Counted from the stretch's first letter, positions 9,579-18,149 are shown. The stretch is 64,000 nucleotides of DNA from KBS-83 sp051025295 (GCA_051025295.1 JBMGJV010000020.1); one strand, 5' to 3'. Made by a program: numbers and translations. Notes: generated by a model not told the origin, from the sequence alone.

Positions 9579-11166
9579 GGCCTCGCCATCGCTGACATCC
9601 ACTCCTGCCGCCTCGTCTCCGCGCAGCCCGCGCCTGCTCTTCGTCGCCGTGCTCATTGCGCTCTCCGGCCTCTACTTCGCTGACACGCTGCTACGCGCCA
9701 CGCTCAAGACCTTCTGGTTCGACGAACTCAACACCATCTATCTGTGCCGGCTGCCATCCTTCGCCACCACCTGGCACGCCGTCCTCAGCGGCGGCGACTT
9801 CAACCCGCCACTCCTCTACCTGCTCACCCGCCTCTCCCAGTCGCTCGCTGGCGGCGAAGGCCTCATCGCCTCGCGCATGCCCGCCATCCTCGGCTTCTGG
9901 GTCTTCGGGCTCTGCCTGTATCGCTTCACCGCACGCCGTCTCGGCGCGCTCCCCGGCATCATCGCCGCGCTCCTCCCCTGGTTCACTCTGGCCCACTATT
10001 ATGCCTACGAAGCGCGCGCCCACGGCCCGCTGCTCGGCTGGTGCGGCCTCATGCTGGTCTGCTGGCAACAGTCTCAGGACAGCGCCAACCGGGACGCTCC
10101 CACCCGCTCTCGCGCTCTCTGGCCACTGCTGCTCGCGCTCTGCTGGCTCGGCGCTCTGCTCACGCACGTCTACGCCGTCTTCCTGCTCGTCCCCTTCGCT
10201 CTGGTCGAGTGCGACCGCCTGCTCCGCCATCGTCGCGTCCAACTCGCGGTCGTGGCCGCGCTTGTCGTGCCCGCGCTCCTCGTCGCGCCGCTCTACCTCC
10301 GCATGGCGCGCGGCTATCGCGCCTCCATCACCACCGCCGGCATTCACATCCATCCGTATGAGGTCGCGCAGCACTCGCTCGTCACCGTCTTCGGCCCTGC
10401 CCTGTTGCTCCTGCTGCTCACCATCGCCCTGCTCGCCGTCTTGCGTGCTGCCCCTTCTGCCGCCACCGCACGGGCGCTCTCCCGCGAAGAGCGCGTGCTC
10501 GCCATCGGACTGCTCGTGCTCCCCCTGGTCGGTGTCGTGCTCGTCCGGCTCAGCCATGGCCCCTACTTCGAGCGCTACTTCATCGCCAGCACAGCCGGCC
10601 TCGCGTTGCTGCTCGCCCAACTCGCCGCCCGCCCCGGCAGAGACCGCCGCATCCCGCGCATCCTGCTCGCCACCATGCTCACCCTCGTCGCGGCGGACAC
10701 GCTCATCGCCGCCTGGTGCCATCGCCACCTCGCCGACATCGACCTCATTGAGCCCAGCAGCCTGCTCCACTTCAGCCCCAGCCCTGCCCAGCCCCTCTAT
10801 CGCCGTGACACCCTGCTCTCGCAGCAGGTCAGGAACTCTCACGGTGACGTGCTCATCACCGGCCACCCCGACTACCTCTACCTCCAGTACTACGCGCCCG
10901 ACTGGCTGCGCTCCCGGCTGCTCTTCGTGGAAACCGATCCCACCGACTCCTTCCTCGTTGGCTACCATCGCTTCGGCCAGCTCACCGGCATCGACCTCCG
11001 CACGGCGCTGCTCCCCGACTACCTCGCGCACCATGCGGACTTCCTCGTCTACGAGGTGCCCGGCAACGGCTGCCCCCACTGCGACGAGCTCTTCCTCAAG
11101 AGCGGCTACCGCCTGCTCTCGGTCCGGATCGATCAGGACGGCCGGCTCGAGCACTACAGCCGCTAA
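9577..11166 (+). CDS. GT-C fold (family 39-like) glycosyltransferase, integral membrane
   Basis: A 529-residue polytopic membrane protein. The N-terminal helix is followed by a loop with FWFDELNTIYLC, the acidic DE motif in the first periplasmic loop that GT-C enzymes use for catalysis with polyprenyl-phosphate sugars, and by NPPLLYLLTRLS. About ten further hydrophobic segments follow, then a C-terminal soluble part of about 130 residues. The donor and acceptor are unknown. A TACAAT box (9556-9561) lies 15 bases before the ATG, giving a very short leader. The open frame extends upstream to 9133, but that part is antisense to the methyltransferase. Confidence 0.8.
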   Translation: MASPSLTSTPAASSPRSPRLLFVAVLIALSGLYFADTLLRATLKTFWFDELNTIYLCRLPSFATTWHAVLSGGDFNPPLLYLLTRLSQSLAGGEGLIASRMPAILGFWVFGLCLYRFTARRLGALPGIIAALLPWFTLAHYYAYEARAHGPLLGWCGLMLVCWQQSQDSANRDAPTRSRALWPLLLALCWLGALLTHVYAVFLLVPFALVECDRLLRHRRVQLAVVAALVVPALLVAPLYLRMARGYRASITTAGIHIHPYEVAQHSLVTVFGPALLLLLLTIALLAVLRAAPSAATARALSREERVLAIGLLVLPLVGVVLVRLSHGPYFERYFIASTAGLALLLAQLAARPGRDRRIPRILLATMLTLVAADTLIAAWCHRHLADIDLIEPSSLLHFSPSPAQPLYRRDTLLSQQVRNSHGDVLITGHPDYLYLQYYAPDWLRSRLLFVETDPTDSFLVGYHRFGQLTGIDLRTALLPDYLAHHADFLVYEVPGNGCPHCDELFLKSGYRLLSVRIDQDGRLEHYSR

Positions 11167-11250
11167 GCCCGCCAGGTCCCCCCGTTTCACTGCACCGACG
11201 CCGCCTTCACCGCGTCACGCCGTGCCGTAGCGTCGCTCCTGCCAAAGGAC

Positions 11251-11256
11251 TACGCT
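11251..11256 (+). promoter_or_regulatory. -10 box TACGCT abutting the VWA gene start
   Basis: TACGCT ends 6 bases before the ATG at 11263 and no Shine-Dalgarno is present, so the transcript probably starts at or next to the start codon. Confidence 0.55.
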
Positions 11257-11262
11257 AGAGAC

Positions 11263-12513
11263 ATGAAGCGCGTCCGCTACACCAAATACAACGGCGACCT
11301 CGCCTCCGAGGTCGAGATGGACGATCTGCTCCAGCAGCTCTCCGACTACCTGCTCGACTCCGGCTTCCAGGACCCGTTCTCGCGCTTCTCCGAACTCAAT
11401 GGCGATCACTCGCTCGAGAACCTGCGCGAGGCCATCCGCCAGGCGCTCGAGTCCGGCGAACTGCTCGATGAGGAAGCGCAAGAGCGCATGCAGCAGATGT
11501 CCGCCGAAGAGGTCGAGCAGCTCATCGACCGGCTCATCGAGCGCATGCAGCAGGAAGAGTACGTCTCCATCCACGCGCCGCACGATCCGTCGCAGGCCGC
11601 GAAGACGCCCGGCCGCGCCGGCCAGCAGGAGACCGAGGCGCGCTTCGAGGTCACCGACAAGAGCCTCGACTTCCTCGGCTTCAAAACCCTGCGCGACCTG
11701 CTCGGCTCACTCGGCAAGTCCAGCTACGGCCGCCACGACACGCGCCACTGGGCCACCGGCATCGAGGCCTCCGGCGCATCGAAGCCCTACGAGTTCGGCG
11801 ACGTCCTCAACCTCGACGTCACCACCACGCTCAACACCGCGCTCGCCCGCGAGGGTGTCTCTATCCCCCTCGCCGGTCCGCTCAATCTCGAGTACAGCGA
11901 CCTGCACGTCCATCAGTCGGAGTATCAAAGCTCTTGCGCGACCGTCGTCATGCTCGACTGCTCGCACTCGATGATCCTCTACGGCGAGGACCGCTTCACC
12001 CCCGCCAAGCGCGTCGCCATGGCGCTCTCGCACCTCATCCGCACGCAGTACCCCGGCGACTCACTCTCGCTCGTGCTCTTCCATGACTCTGCGGAAGAAA
12101 TGCCGGTCTCGCAGATCGCGCGCGTCAGGGTTGGCCCCTACTACACCAACACGCGCGAAGGCCTGCGCGTCGCGCAGCGCGTGCTCGATCGCCAGCGCAA
12201 GGACATGAAGCAGATCGTGATGATCACGGATGGCAAGCCCTCCGCGCTCACGCTGCCGGACGGCCGCATCTACAAGAACGCCTTCGGCCTCGATCCGCTC
12301 GTCATCGCGGAGACGCTTGAAGAGGTGAACCGCTGCAAGCGCAAGAACATCATGGTGAACACCTTCATGCTCGCCCAGGACTTCGGCCTGGTGCAGTTCG
12401 TGCAGAAGGTGACCTCGATGTGCCGCGGCAAAGCCTACTTCACCACGCCCGATCGCTTAGGCGAATACGTGATGATGGACTACATGCAGCGCAAGATGAA
12501 GACCATCCACTAA
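11263..12513 (+). CDS. VWA-domain protein, partner of the MoxR-like ATPase
   Basis: A 416-residue cytoplasmic protein with a C-terminal von Willebrand A domain. The metal-ion-dependent adhesion site is intact: DCSHS (232-236, the DxSxS motif), with the later Thr and the ITDGKPS segment. The N-terminal 100 residues are acidic and helical (repeated EEVEQLIDRLIERMQQEE-type sequence), which could contact the ATPase. No signal peptide or membrane helix is seen. In related genomes such a gene usually lies beside a MoxR-like ATPase gene; here two unrelated genes separate them. The protein probably docks onto the AAA ring as a substrate adaptor. Confidence 0.85.
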   Translation: MKRVRYTKYNGDLASEVEMDDLLQQLSDYLLDSGFQDPFSRFSELNGDHSLENLREAIRQALESGELLDEEAQERMQQMSAEEVEQLIDRLIERMQQEEYVSIHAPHDPSQAAKTPGRAGQQETEARFEVTDKSLDFLGFKTLRDLLGSLGKSSYGRHDTRHWATGIEASGASKPYEFGDVLNLDVTTTLNTALAREGVSIPLAGPLNLEYSDLHVHQSEYQSSCATVVMLDCSHSMILYGEDRFTPAKRVAMALSHLIRTQYPGDSLSLVLFHDSAEEMPVSQIARVRVGPYYTNTREGLRVAQRVLDRQRKDMKQIVMITDGKPSALTLPDGRIYKNAFGLDPLVIAETLEEVNRCKRKNIMVNTFMLAQDFGLVQFVQKVTSMCRGKAYFTTPDRLGEYVMMDYMQRKMKTIH

Positions 12514-12528
12514 GCGTCGACAGCCGGC

Positions 12529-12942
12529 CTACTGCTCGACCGGCCGGTCCGCCGCGCTCAGGTCTTCGTTCCGCGCCTCGATCGCCGCCGTCTCATAAGG
12601 CTTCAGCTTCTCAAGCAGCGCCAGCAGCTTGCGCGGGTCGAACGACTCCAGCTGGTAGTCGGCATTCGAAACCGCATCGGCACCAGGAGCGCTCACCGCA
12701 ATCACCACCAGCTTCGGCTGAAGCCGTCGCAGCGCGTTCACCAGGTCGTAGCAGGCCCCATCGCATAGCCCCGCATCCAGCACCACGCCATCCACGCCCG
12801 GGAACCGTTGCAACGTGGTCATCGCCTCATCGGCACTATAGGCAGTTAGCACATTGAACTTGGCCGTCTCGATCACCAGCTTGCGCGTCGAGATACTTCC
12901 GGAATACTCCCGATCAATAACGAGGAAACACGGGCGGGTCAT
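12529..12942 (-). CDS. Receiver-like protein with an incomplete phosphorylation site
   Basis: A 137-residue single-domain protein with a response-regulator receiver fold. Acidic residues (VIDRE) and the phosphoacceptor-like Asp in VVLDAGLCDG are present, as is the Ser of VIAVSAP, but the invariant Lys that should follow near LESFDPRKLL is replaced (KPF-like motif reads ESF). The last 25 residues are an acidic tail without a DNA-binding domain. It may therefore be a CheY-like protein unable to change state normally. A TAGGAT box ends 6 bases before the ATG. It converges with the VWA gene, whose stop lies 15 bp away. Confidence 0.7.
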   Translation of the reverse strand: MTRPCFLVIDREYSGSISTRKLVIETAKFNVLTAYSADEAMTTLQRFPGVDGVVLDAGLCDGACYDLVNALRRLQPKLVVIAVSAPGADAVSNADYQLESFDPRKLLALLEKLKPYETAAIEARNEDLSAADRPVEQ

Positions 12943-12948
12943 TCCTGC

Positions 12949-12954
12949 ATCCTA
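12949..12954 (-). promoter_or_regulatory. -10 box TAGGAT abutting the receiver-like gene
   Basis: On the minus strand TAGGAT is followed by GCAGGA and the ATG at 12942. The 6-base gap fits a leaderless start, although AGGA could also act as a very short-spaced ribosome-binding site. Confidence 0.45.
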
Positions 12955-13096
12955 CACGGCTCCTATCCAGCTTGGCCCGAGAGAAATCCCCAGCGGCCCG
13001 CCAGAAATCACTCACAGGCAGACGCGTCACGCTCTCTAGTCCAGGAACACTGGCTTTGCCGGTACTTTCCCACATCGTTCATGGGTCGGTACCAGT

Positions 13097-13136
13097 AATA
13101 GTGGCGCATTAGCACTATTTGTTTTAACGAACAAAT
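13097..13136. repeat. Two overlapping inverted repeats in an AT-rich intergenic island
   Basis: AATAGTG/CACTATT (13097-13103 and 13113-13119) overlaps ATTTGTT/AACAAAT (13117-13123 and 13130-13136), sharing three bases, so the two hairpins would exclude each other. The island lies between the SDR gene's 3' end and the receiver-like gene's promoter, both on the minus strand. It could be a terminator, an attenuator or a remnant; no coding region was seen in 12943-13210. Confidence 0.4.
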
Positions 13137-13210
13137 TAGAGTGGCGCGTTCTGCGAACTGACCGAGCTCTGCGGAACCGACTTAGATCAGTCCTAACTGA
13201 AAGAGCGCCC

Positions 13211-13984
13211 TCACCGGCACCCCAGCCGCAGACTCTGCCAGCTCGCATCCACCGTCCACCCGCCATCCACCGCCAGCGACTGGCCATTGATGAACCCGCT
13301 CTGCGCCGGGTCGGCCAGAAATGCAACTGCCCTTGCGACATCTTCCGGCGACGCGAAGCGCCCCATCGGCACCCGATCCGTGATGTCCTCGTCGCTGTAC
13401 GTGCCCTTCGCCTGGTCGACGGCATCCATCTCCGTCTTCACCCAGCCCGGGCACACCGCATTCACACGCACACCGCGGCCGCCCCACTCCGTTGCCAGCG
13501 TTCGCGTCAAACCGATCAGCCCATGCTTCGAAGCGTTGTAAGCAGCGCGGTGACTCACCCCCATCAGCCCGGCGATCGACGCGATGTTGACGACACTCCC
13601 CGACCCCTGCTTCAGCATCATCGCGCCGAAGTGCCGCGACAGCAGAAACGGCGCCAGCAGGTTCACCTCAAGCACGCGGCGGAAGTCCTCCATCGCCACC
13701 GACTCCGCCGGCGCAATAAAGCTGATCCCCGCATTGTTGACCAGCACATCCGCGCGGCCCCATCGCTTCATCACCGCGGCCGCCGCACGCACCACCGTGC
13801 CCTCATCCACCAGGTCGCCGCCATACGCCACGGCATCGCCACCACGCGCGCGCACCGCCGCCAGCGTCTCCTCGCAGGGCTGCACATCCATCAACGCCAG
13901 CGCGTATCCGTGCTCCGCCAGCACCTCTGCCGTGCGCCGCCCGATGCCTTGCGCTGCCCCGGTGACAATCGCTACCTTCGTCAT
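13211..13984 (-). CDS. Short-chain dehydrogenase/reductase (classical SDR)
   Basis: A 257-residue NAD(P)-dependent oxidoreductase of unknown substrate. The Rossmann motif TGAAQGIG, NNAG (VLVNNAGIS), the catalytic Ser (NIASIAG), YxxxK (YNASK) and the PGWVKTEM segment are all intact. The ATG at 13984 follows GGAAGG; the open frame continues upstream to 14113 but runs into the NIPSNAP gene. Glucose or 3-oxoacyl reductases are the closest general types, but I cannot assign the substrate. It is the second gene of a two-gene operon behind the NIPSNAP gene (29-bp gap). Confidence 0.88.
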   Translation of the reverse strand: MTKVAIVTGAAQGIGRRTAEVLAEHGYALALMDVQPCEETLAAVRARGGDAVAYGGDLVDEGTVVRAAAAVMKRWGRADVLVNNAGISFIAPAESVAMEDFRRVLEVNLLAPFLLSRHFGAMMLKQGSGSVVNIASIAGLMGVSHRAAYNASKHGLIGLTRTLATEWGGRGVRVNAVCPGWVKTEMDAVDQAKGTYSDEDITDRVPMGRFASPEDVARAVAFLADPAQSGFINGQSLAVDGGWTVDASWQSLRLGCR

Positions 13985-14013
13985 GCTCACCTTCCGCGCT
14001 TCGGTTCCGGAGA

Positions 14014-14820
14014 TTAGATCTGCGAAGCCGCCAGCGGGCTCAGCACCAGGTTTGTGATGTTGCTGACGATCGACTCGTAGCTGTACCGCGGGTCCGCCTG
14101 CAGCGTCTTCCACCCCGGCGCATCGCGAAACGCGTCCCAGGCCTTCTCGAGCTCCGCCATGCTGCCAAAGCTCAGCATGTACGTCAGGTTCGGCAGCCGG
14201 TGGCCCACCAGCGTGTCGCCAAAGAACACCGGATGCGCGCCCGCCTTCACGAACAGGTCGAACTCGCCGCGATGAAACATCTCCACCTTGCGCACATGCG
14301 CTGCATCGCTCGGGCTCTCATACGTGCGTAGCTGAAAGATGCGCGACTGCTTGCCTGCCGAACTCGCCGGGGGCGTCAGTCGTGGCCAGCCTTCGAACGC
14401 TGCCAGCAGCGAACTCTCCACCCGCTCAAACGCTGGTGCCGTTGCCGGCGCACCCCAGAACGGCGCCGCCGCCTTCAGGAACGCCTCATCCTTCCCCAGC
14501 CGCAGATCGAGCGTGGCCAACGCATCCACCGACCGCGCCGGAATCAGCACGTAGTACGCAGGCGTCTGCTCGCCGTACGTCACGCGAAACAAGCCCACGG
14601 GTCCCATGCCAAGGCGCGTCAGCGTCGGCACCAGCGCCGCGCCGAAGTAGTCCTCGCACAGCTTCGTCTGTGGCCCGGACTGCACCTGGTAGCGGCGCAG
14701 CTGGTAGAACTCGCGCCCTCCGCCGTCTGCAGAGCCGCTCGTTGCCGCCTGCCCCAGCAGCCGCGCTCCCGTCAGCGCCGAACCGGCCAGCGATGCTTTA
14801 AGGAATCTCCGCCGTTGCAT
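14014..14820 (-). CDS. Exported NIPSNAP family protein
   Basis: A 268-residue protein with a twin-arginine-type signal (MQRRRFLKASLAGSALTGARLLG), so probably exported folded to the periplasm. Two NIPSNAP (dimeric alpha-beta barrel) domains follow: residues about 38-130 (FYQLRRYQVQSG) and about 160-260 (IFQLRTYESPSD, then MLSFGSMAELEKAWDAFRDAP and the WKT segment). Function of bacterial NIPSNAP proteins is not established. AAGGAGAG precedes the ATG. It is promoter-proximal to the SDR gene, which suggests a shared oxidative or catabolic role, inferred only from linkage. Confidence 0.87.
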   Translation of the reverse strand: MQRRRFLKASLAGSALTGARLLGQAATSGSADGGGREFYQLRRYQVQSGPQTKLCEDYFGAALVPTLTRLGMGPVGLFRVTYGEQTPAYYVLIPARSVDALATLDLRLGKDEAFLKAAAPFWGAPATAPAFERVESSLLAAFEGWPRLTPPASSAGKQSRIFQLRTYESPSDAAHVRKVEMFHRGEFDLFVKAGAHPVFFGDTLVGHRLPNLTYMLSFGSMAELEKAWDAFRDAPGWKTLQADPRYSYESIVSNITNLVLSPLAASQI

Positions 14821-15034
14821 GGCTCTCTCCTTTTCTGGATGTCAATTTCTAGTCTCAACTCCAATCGCTCCGATTGTAAGTGCCCCTTCTACTTATCAAG
14901 ACAACCCCGTGCTGGTTTCTATCCGCTCACATCGCGGCTCGCCCGAGCCGCGCACATGGGCCAACGCGCCTATCGCCCGACACATCCCAACTTGCAGGCA
15001 CACACTGCCGCCGTTTTCCCAAAGGAGATCCCCT

Positions 15035-15586
15035 ATGAGCCTGCGAGACGTTCTTGTCGATGAACTGCGTGACCTGTACAGCGCCGAAACCCAACTCGTG
15101 AAAGCGCTGCCGAAGATGGCGAAAGGCGCCGAAAATCCGCAGGTGAAGACACTCTTCACCGACCACCTGCAGCAGACCAAGCAGCAGGTCGACCGCCTCA
15201 AGCAGATCTTTCAGCAGCTCGAAGAGAAGCCCACAGGCGAGCTTTGCAAAGGTATGGAAGGCCTCGTCGCTGAAGGCGCGGAACAACTCGAGAAGGACGA
15301 GGAGGGCGCGGCGAAGGATGTCTGCATTGCCGGCGCAGCCCTGCGCATTGAGCACTATGAGATCGCCGGCTACACCGCGGCCATCGCCATCGCAAAGACA
15401 CTCGGCGAGACCGAGATCGTCTCTCTGCTCACCGAGACACTGAAGGAAGAGGCCGAGACCGGCAAGAAGATCGAAGCCGCCTCCAAGCCACTCCTCGAAG
15501 AAGCCAACGCCGAAGAGAGCGGCGATGAAGAAGATGACGACGACGAAGACCTCGACGATGAGGACGACGAAGAAGAAGAGGCCTGA
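15035..15586 (+). CDS. DUF892 (YciE-like) ferritin-like protein
   Basis: A 183-residue four-helix-bundle protein of the DUF892/YciE group, ferritin-like and often linked to stress or stationary phase. The family start LRDVLVDELRDLYSAETQLVKALPKM is present at residues 3-28 (metal-ligand Glu and Asp within it) and the second helix pair has IEHYEIAGYTAAIAIAKTLGE. The last 25 residues are almost entirely Asp/Glu. The ATG at 15035 follows AAAGGAG; an open frame reaches upstream to 14819 but has no ribosome-binding site. It ends at a strong intrinsic terminator and appears monocistronic. Confidence 0.9.
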   Translation: MSLRDVLVDELRDLYSAETQLVKALPKMAKGAENPQVKTLFTDHLQQTKQQVDRLKQIFQQLEEKPTGELCKGMEGLVAEGAEQLEKDEEGAAKDVCIAGAALRIEHYEIAGYTAAIAIAKTLGETEIVSLLTETLKEEAETGKKIEAASKPLLEEANAEESGDEEDDDDEDLDDEDDEEEEA

Positions 15587-15615
15587 TCCTCGCCTCATCA
15601 TCCAGTAACACCGAA

Positions 15616-15650
15616 GCGCGCCCGCAATCCTTGCGGGCGCGCCTTCTTTT
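15616..15650 (+). terminator. Intrinsic terminator after the DUF892 gene
   Basis: A 12-bp GC stem (GCGCGCCCGCAA, 15616-15627; complement 15631-15642) with a 3-base loop is followed by CTTCTTTT. This is a textbook intrinsic terminator on the plus strand. Confidence 0.85.
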
Positions 15651-15747
15651 GTTCCGCGTCAGCTTGCAAATACGGCTTCGCTTTCTCCTGAACGAACGCG
15701 CTAAGCTTGTGCGCTCCAGTTCACCCACAGAAAGTGAGACCACACCC

Positions 15748-16050
15748 ATGTATAACATGAAAAACATGTCCAAGCTGAAGACCCTCTCCACGCTTGCGCC
15801 CAGGGGCATGGAAGCCTTCATGGCCTTCGACAGTGCCGCCATGGCAGACGGCGCGATCCCCGCAAAGTACAAGGAATTGATCGCGGTCGCCGTCGCACTC
15901 ACCACGCAGTGCCCCTACTGCATCGAGATACACACAAAGAAAGCGCGCGCAGCGCAGGTCACGGACGAGGAGTTAGCCGAGGCCGTACTCGTCGCCGCGG
16001 CTCTGCGCGCAGGCGGCGCCATCACCCACGGCACGCACACCATGCCCTAA
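15748..16050 (+). CDS. AhpD-like carboxymuconolactone decarboxylase family protein
   Basis: A 100-residue AhpD-fold protein. The redox motif CPYCIEIH (Cys55, Cys58, His62) matches the AhpD active site, suggesting a small thiol-dependent peroxidase or disulfide reductase rather than a decarboxylase, since true decarboxylases lack the CxxC. The downstream AVLVAAALRAGGAITHG segment is also family-typical. The ATG at 15748 follows AAGTGAG at modest distance. The neighbouring DUF892 gene is also stress-type, but a terminator separates them. Physiological reductant unknown. Confidence 0.88.
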   Translation: MYNMKNMSKLKTLSTLAPRGMEAFMAFDSAAMADGAIPAKYKELIAVAVALTTQCPYCIEIHTKKARAAQVTDEELAEAVLVAAALRAGGAITHGTHTMP

Positions 16051-16094
16051 GCGCGATCGATCGCAACGCGCCCAGCGCCCGTGGCTCGGTGTGA

Positions 16095-16100
16095 TACCGT
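16095..16100 (+). promoter_or_regulatory. -10 box TACCGT abutting the NTF2-like gene
   Basis: TACCGT ends 7 bases before the ATG at 16108 with no Shine-Dalgarno, consistent with a leaderless mRNA. Confidence 0.5.
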
Positions 16101-16107
16101 GCCACGC

Positions 16108-16722
16108 ATGCTCCGCACACGTCTCTTCGCGCTGCTGCTGTCGCCGCTCGTCGCCACATCTCTTGTCGCCCAGACCGCGCCCGTGCAGACCCCGTCGGCC
16201 CCGGCCGCGAGCACAACGCGGCCCGCCACACCCGGTTCGATCGCCGCGCATCCCGACTGGCCCAAAGCCAATCCTGCGGACGTCCAATCCGTGGACGCAA
16301 TCATCGCGGCCCTCTACGACGTGATCTCCGGAGGCGCCGGCCAGCCACGGGACTGGAACCGCTTCCGCTCCCTCTTCGTGCCGGACGCCCGCCTCATCCC
16401 CACCCGTCACGCAAGCACCGCTTCAGCGACGAACACCGCGGACGTGCAGCTCTACTCCCCCGACCAGTACATCGAGCGATCCAGCGCAGCACTCGGCCAG
16501 GGCTTCTTCGAGCGCGGCATCCACAACACCACCGAGTCGTTCGGCGGTCTCGCGCATGTCTTCTCCACTTATGAATCGCGCCATACCCGCGACGGCCAGC
16601 CGTTTGCTCGCGGCATCAACTCCATCCAACTACTCAACGACGGCCATCGCTACTGGGTCGTGACGATCTTCTGGGACCAGGAGTCACCGAACAGCCCACT
16701 TCCCGCCCGCTATCTCCCGTAG
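16108..16722 (+). CDS. Secreted NTF2-like (SnoaL-fold) protein
   Basis: A 204-residue exported protein: a signal peptide (MLRTRLFALLLSPLVATSLVAQ), a Pro/Ala/Thr linker to about residue 50, then an NTF2-like domain with AIIAALYDVISGG, WNRFRSLFVPDARLIP and a late WVVTIFWDQES strand. Members include ketosteroid-isomerase-like enzymes and non-catalytic binding proteins; no specific catalytic set can be assigned. The frame is open from 16081, but the TACCGT box and the good signal peptide support the ATG at 16108. No operon partner is evident. Confidence 0.78.
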   Translation: MLRTRLFALLLSPLVATSLVAQTAPVQTPSAPAASTTRPATPGSIAAHPDWPKANPADVQSVDAIIAALYDVISGGAGQPRDWNRFRSLFVPDARLIPTRHASTASATNTADVQLYSPDQYIERSSAALGQGFFERGIHNTTESFGGLAHVFSTYESRHTRDGQPFARGINSIQLLNDGHRYWVVTIFWDQESPNSPLPARYLP

Positions 16723-16860
16723 CTGGTGATAACTCAGCTAACTCGCGGCTGCGACTGACTCAGCGCGGCCCCGGCACCGATAACTCGCGCTGTCACGAAC
16801 GGCCCCCATTCCGCCTCGTCGCGCCGTCGCTCACCTCCGATTCCCTGAGATGATCTCCGC

Positions 16861-17574
16861 ATGGCACCTTCTTCTCCGCCAGGCAAACCCACCGGCTCTC
16901 TGCCCATCGGCCCGGCGCTGCCCGGTTGGCAGCCGCGCCCCTTGCCCCAGCGCCGCAGCTTCGCCGGCCGTTACTGCACGCTCGAGCCGCTCGATCCGGA
17001 TGCGCATGGCGACGCTCTCTTCGCCGCACTCTGCGACCCGGCGCACGACACGCTGTGGACCTATCTGCTGACCGAACCGGCACGCAACCTCAGGCAATGG
17101 CAGCAGCGGCTCAGCCAGTACGCCGTCTCGCGCGATCCGCTCTACCTCTGCATTCGCAATGAGCACGGCCGGCCCGCCGGCATCGCATCCTATCTGCGCA
17201 TCGCCCCCGAGCACGGATCGATCGAGGTCGGCCACATCCATCTGTCACCGTCACTGCAGCAAACCCGCGCCGCCACCGAGTTCCAATCCCTGCTCATGCA
17301 GCACGCCTTCGACGATCTCGGCTACCGCCGCTATGAATGGAAGTGCGACTCGCTCAATGCGTCCTCGCGGCGCGCCGCTCCCCGCCTCGGCTTCCGGTTC
17401 GAGGGCATCTTTCGCAAGGCCATCGTCTACAAGGAACGCAGCCGCGATACCGCGTGGTACTCCATCACCGACGATGAGTGGCCGCGCGTGCGCGCTGCCT
17501 TCGAAAGCTGGCTCGCGCCTTCGAACTTCTCAAGCGATGGACGGCAGCTTCAATCGCTAGCCAGCTTCCGCTAG
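16861..17574 (+). CDS. GNAT N-acetyltransferase, RimJ/RimL type
   Basis: A 237-residue acetyl-CoA-dependent acetyltransferase. It shows the RimL-like pattern: CTLEPLDPDAHGDALFAAL, then IEVGHIHLSPSLQQTRAATE (strand 4 and the start of the CoA loop), YRRYEWKCDSLNASSRRAAPRLGFRFEG. Such enzymes acetylate ribosomal proteins, amino acids or aminoglycosides; the substrate here is unknown. The first 35 residues are Pro-rich and outside the domain. Its stop codon shares CTAG with that of a second, convergent GNAT gene of a different subfamily. Confidence 0.85.
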   Translation: MAPSSPPGKPTGSLPIGPALPGWQPRPLPQRRSFAGRYCTLEPLDPDAHGDALFAALCDPAHDTLWTYLLTEPARNLRQWQQRLSQYAVSRDPLYLCIRNEHGRPAGIASYLRIAPEHGSIEVGHIHLSPSLQQTRAATEFQSLLMQHAFDDLGYRRYEWKCDSLNASSRRAAPRLGFRFEGIFRKAIVYKERSRDTAWYSITDDEWPRVRAAFESWLAPSNFSSDGRQLQSLASFR

Positions 17575-18137
17575 CCCTCAAGCGGGCGCGCCATCAGGTA
17601 GTCGTCGCACCACATCGACCCCACCAGGAACTTGCGCTCGCCCACCCTCACAAAGCCGTGCCGCTCATAGAACTGGATCGCGCTGCGATTGTCTGCCTTC
17701 ACGCCCAGCAGCAGCCGTTGCTTTCCCATCGCGCGTGCCTCCGTGATCGACCACTCCAGCAGCCGCCGCCCCAGGCCGGTCCCCTGAAAGCGATGCAGCA
17801 GATAAATGCGCTTCAGCTCGATGTCGTTGGGTAACAGTGGTAGGGGCAGATCCGGCGGCGACAACACGGCAAAGCCGATCGGCGCACCCTTCAGCTCCGC
17901 GAGGCAGAGCCGGTAATGCTCATTCGCAACCCAGCCGGCATAGCGCTCGGCCGCATGCTGCACCTGGCAGTGAGCCAGAATGTCGCTGCCAAACAGGACT
18001 CCAGCGAAGGCCTCGAGAAACGTCGCAACCCCGATCAGTGATAGCGCAGCCGCATCCTCGGCAGTCGCGCTGCGCAGCACAACCGGCTCGATCGGCGCGC
18101 TCGACGCCGGCGTCACGTCAGAGGACAGAGGTGCCAT
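17571..18137 (-). CDS. GNAT N-acetyltransferase
   Basis: A 188-residue acetyltransferase with a single GNAT domain: IELKRIYLLHRFQGTGLGRRLL holds the acetyl-CoA-binding RxxGxGRxL-type loop (QGTGLGRRL), followed by LGVKADNRSAIQFYERHGFVRVG, the conserved motif B. This arrangement is common in small-molecule or peptide acetyltransferases of the RimI/YkkB sort. The ATG at 18137 follows a TACCAT box by 6 bases without a Shine-Dalgarno, so I prefer it over the upstream start at 18164. The substrate is unknown. Confidence 0.86.
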   Translation of the reverse strand: MAPLSSDVTPASSAPIEPVVLRSATAEDAAALSLIGVATFLEAFAGVLFGSDILAHCQVQHAAERYAGWVANEHYRLCLAELKGAPIGFAVLSPPDLPLPLLPNDIELKRIYLLHRFQGTGLGRRLLEWSITEARAMGKQRLLLGVKADNRSAIQFYERHGFVRVGERKFLVGSMWCDDYLMARPLEG

Positions 18138-18143
18138 GCGCCG

Positions 18144-18149
18144 ATGGTA
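18144..18149 (-). promoter_or_regulatory. -10 box TACCAT abutting the GNAT gene at 18137
   Basis: On the minus strand TACCAT is followed by CGGCGC and the ATG. The 6-base gap and lack of a Shine-Dalgarno point to a leaderless start. Confidence 0.55.

Noticed and set aside
9691..11190. A 499-codon minus-strand open frame over the GT-C gene
   Set aside because: Glu/Gly/Ala-rich antisense of hydrophobic sequence, no motifs.
13107..13136. CIRCE-like half-site TTAGCACT
   Set aside because: The other half GAGTGCTAA is missing at the required distance, and no heat-shock gene is adjacent.
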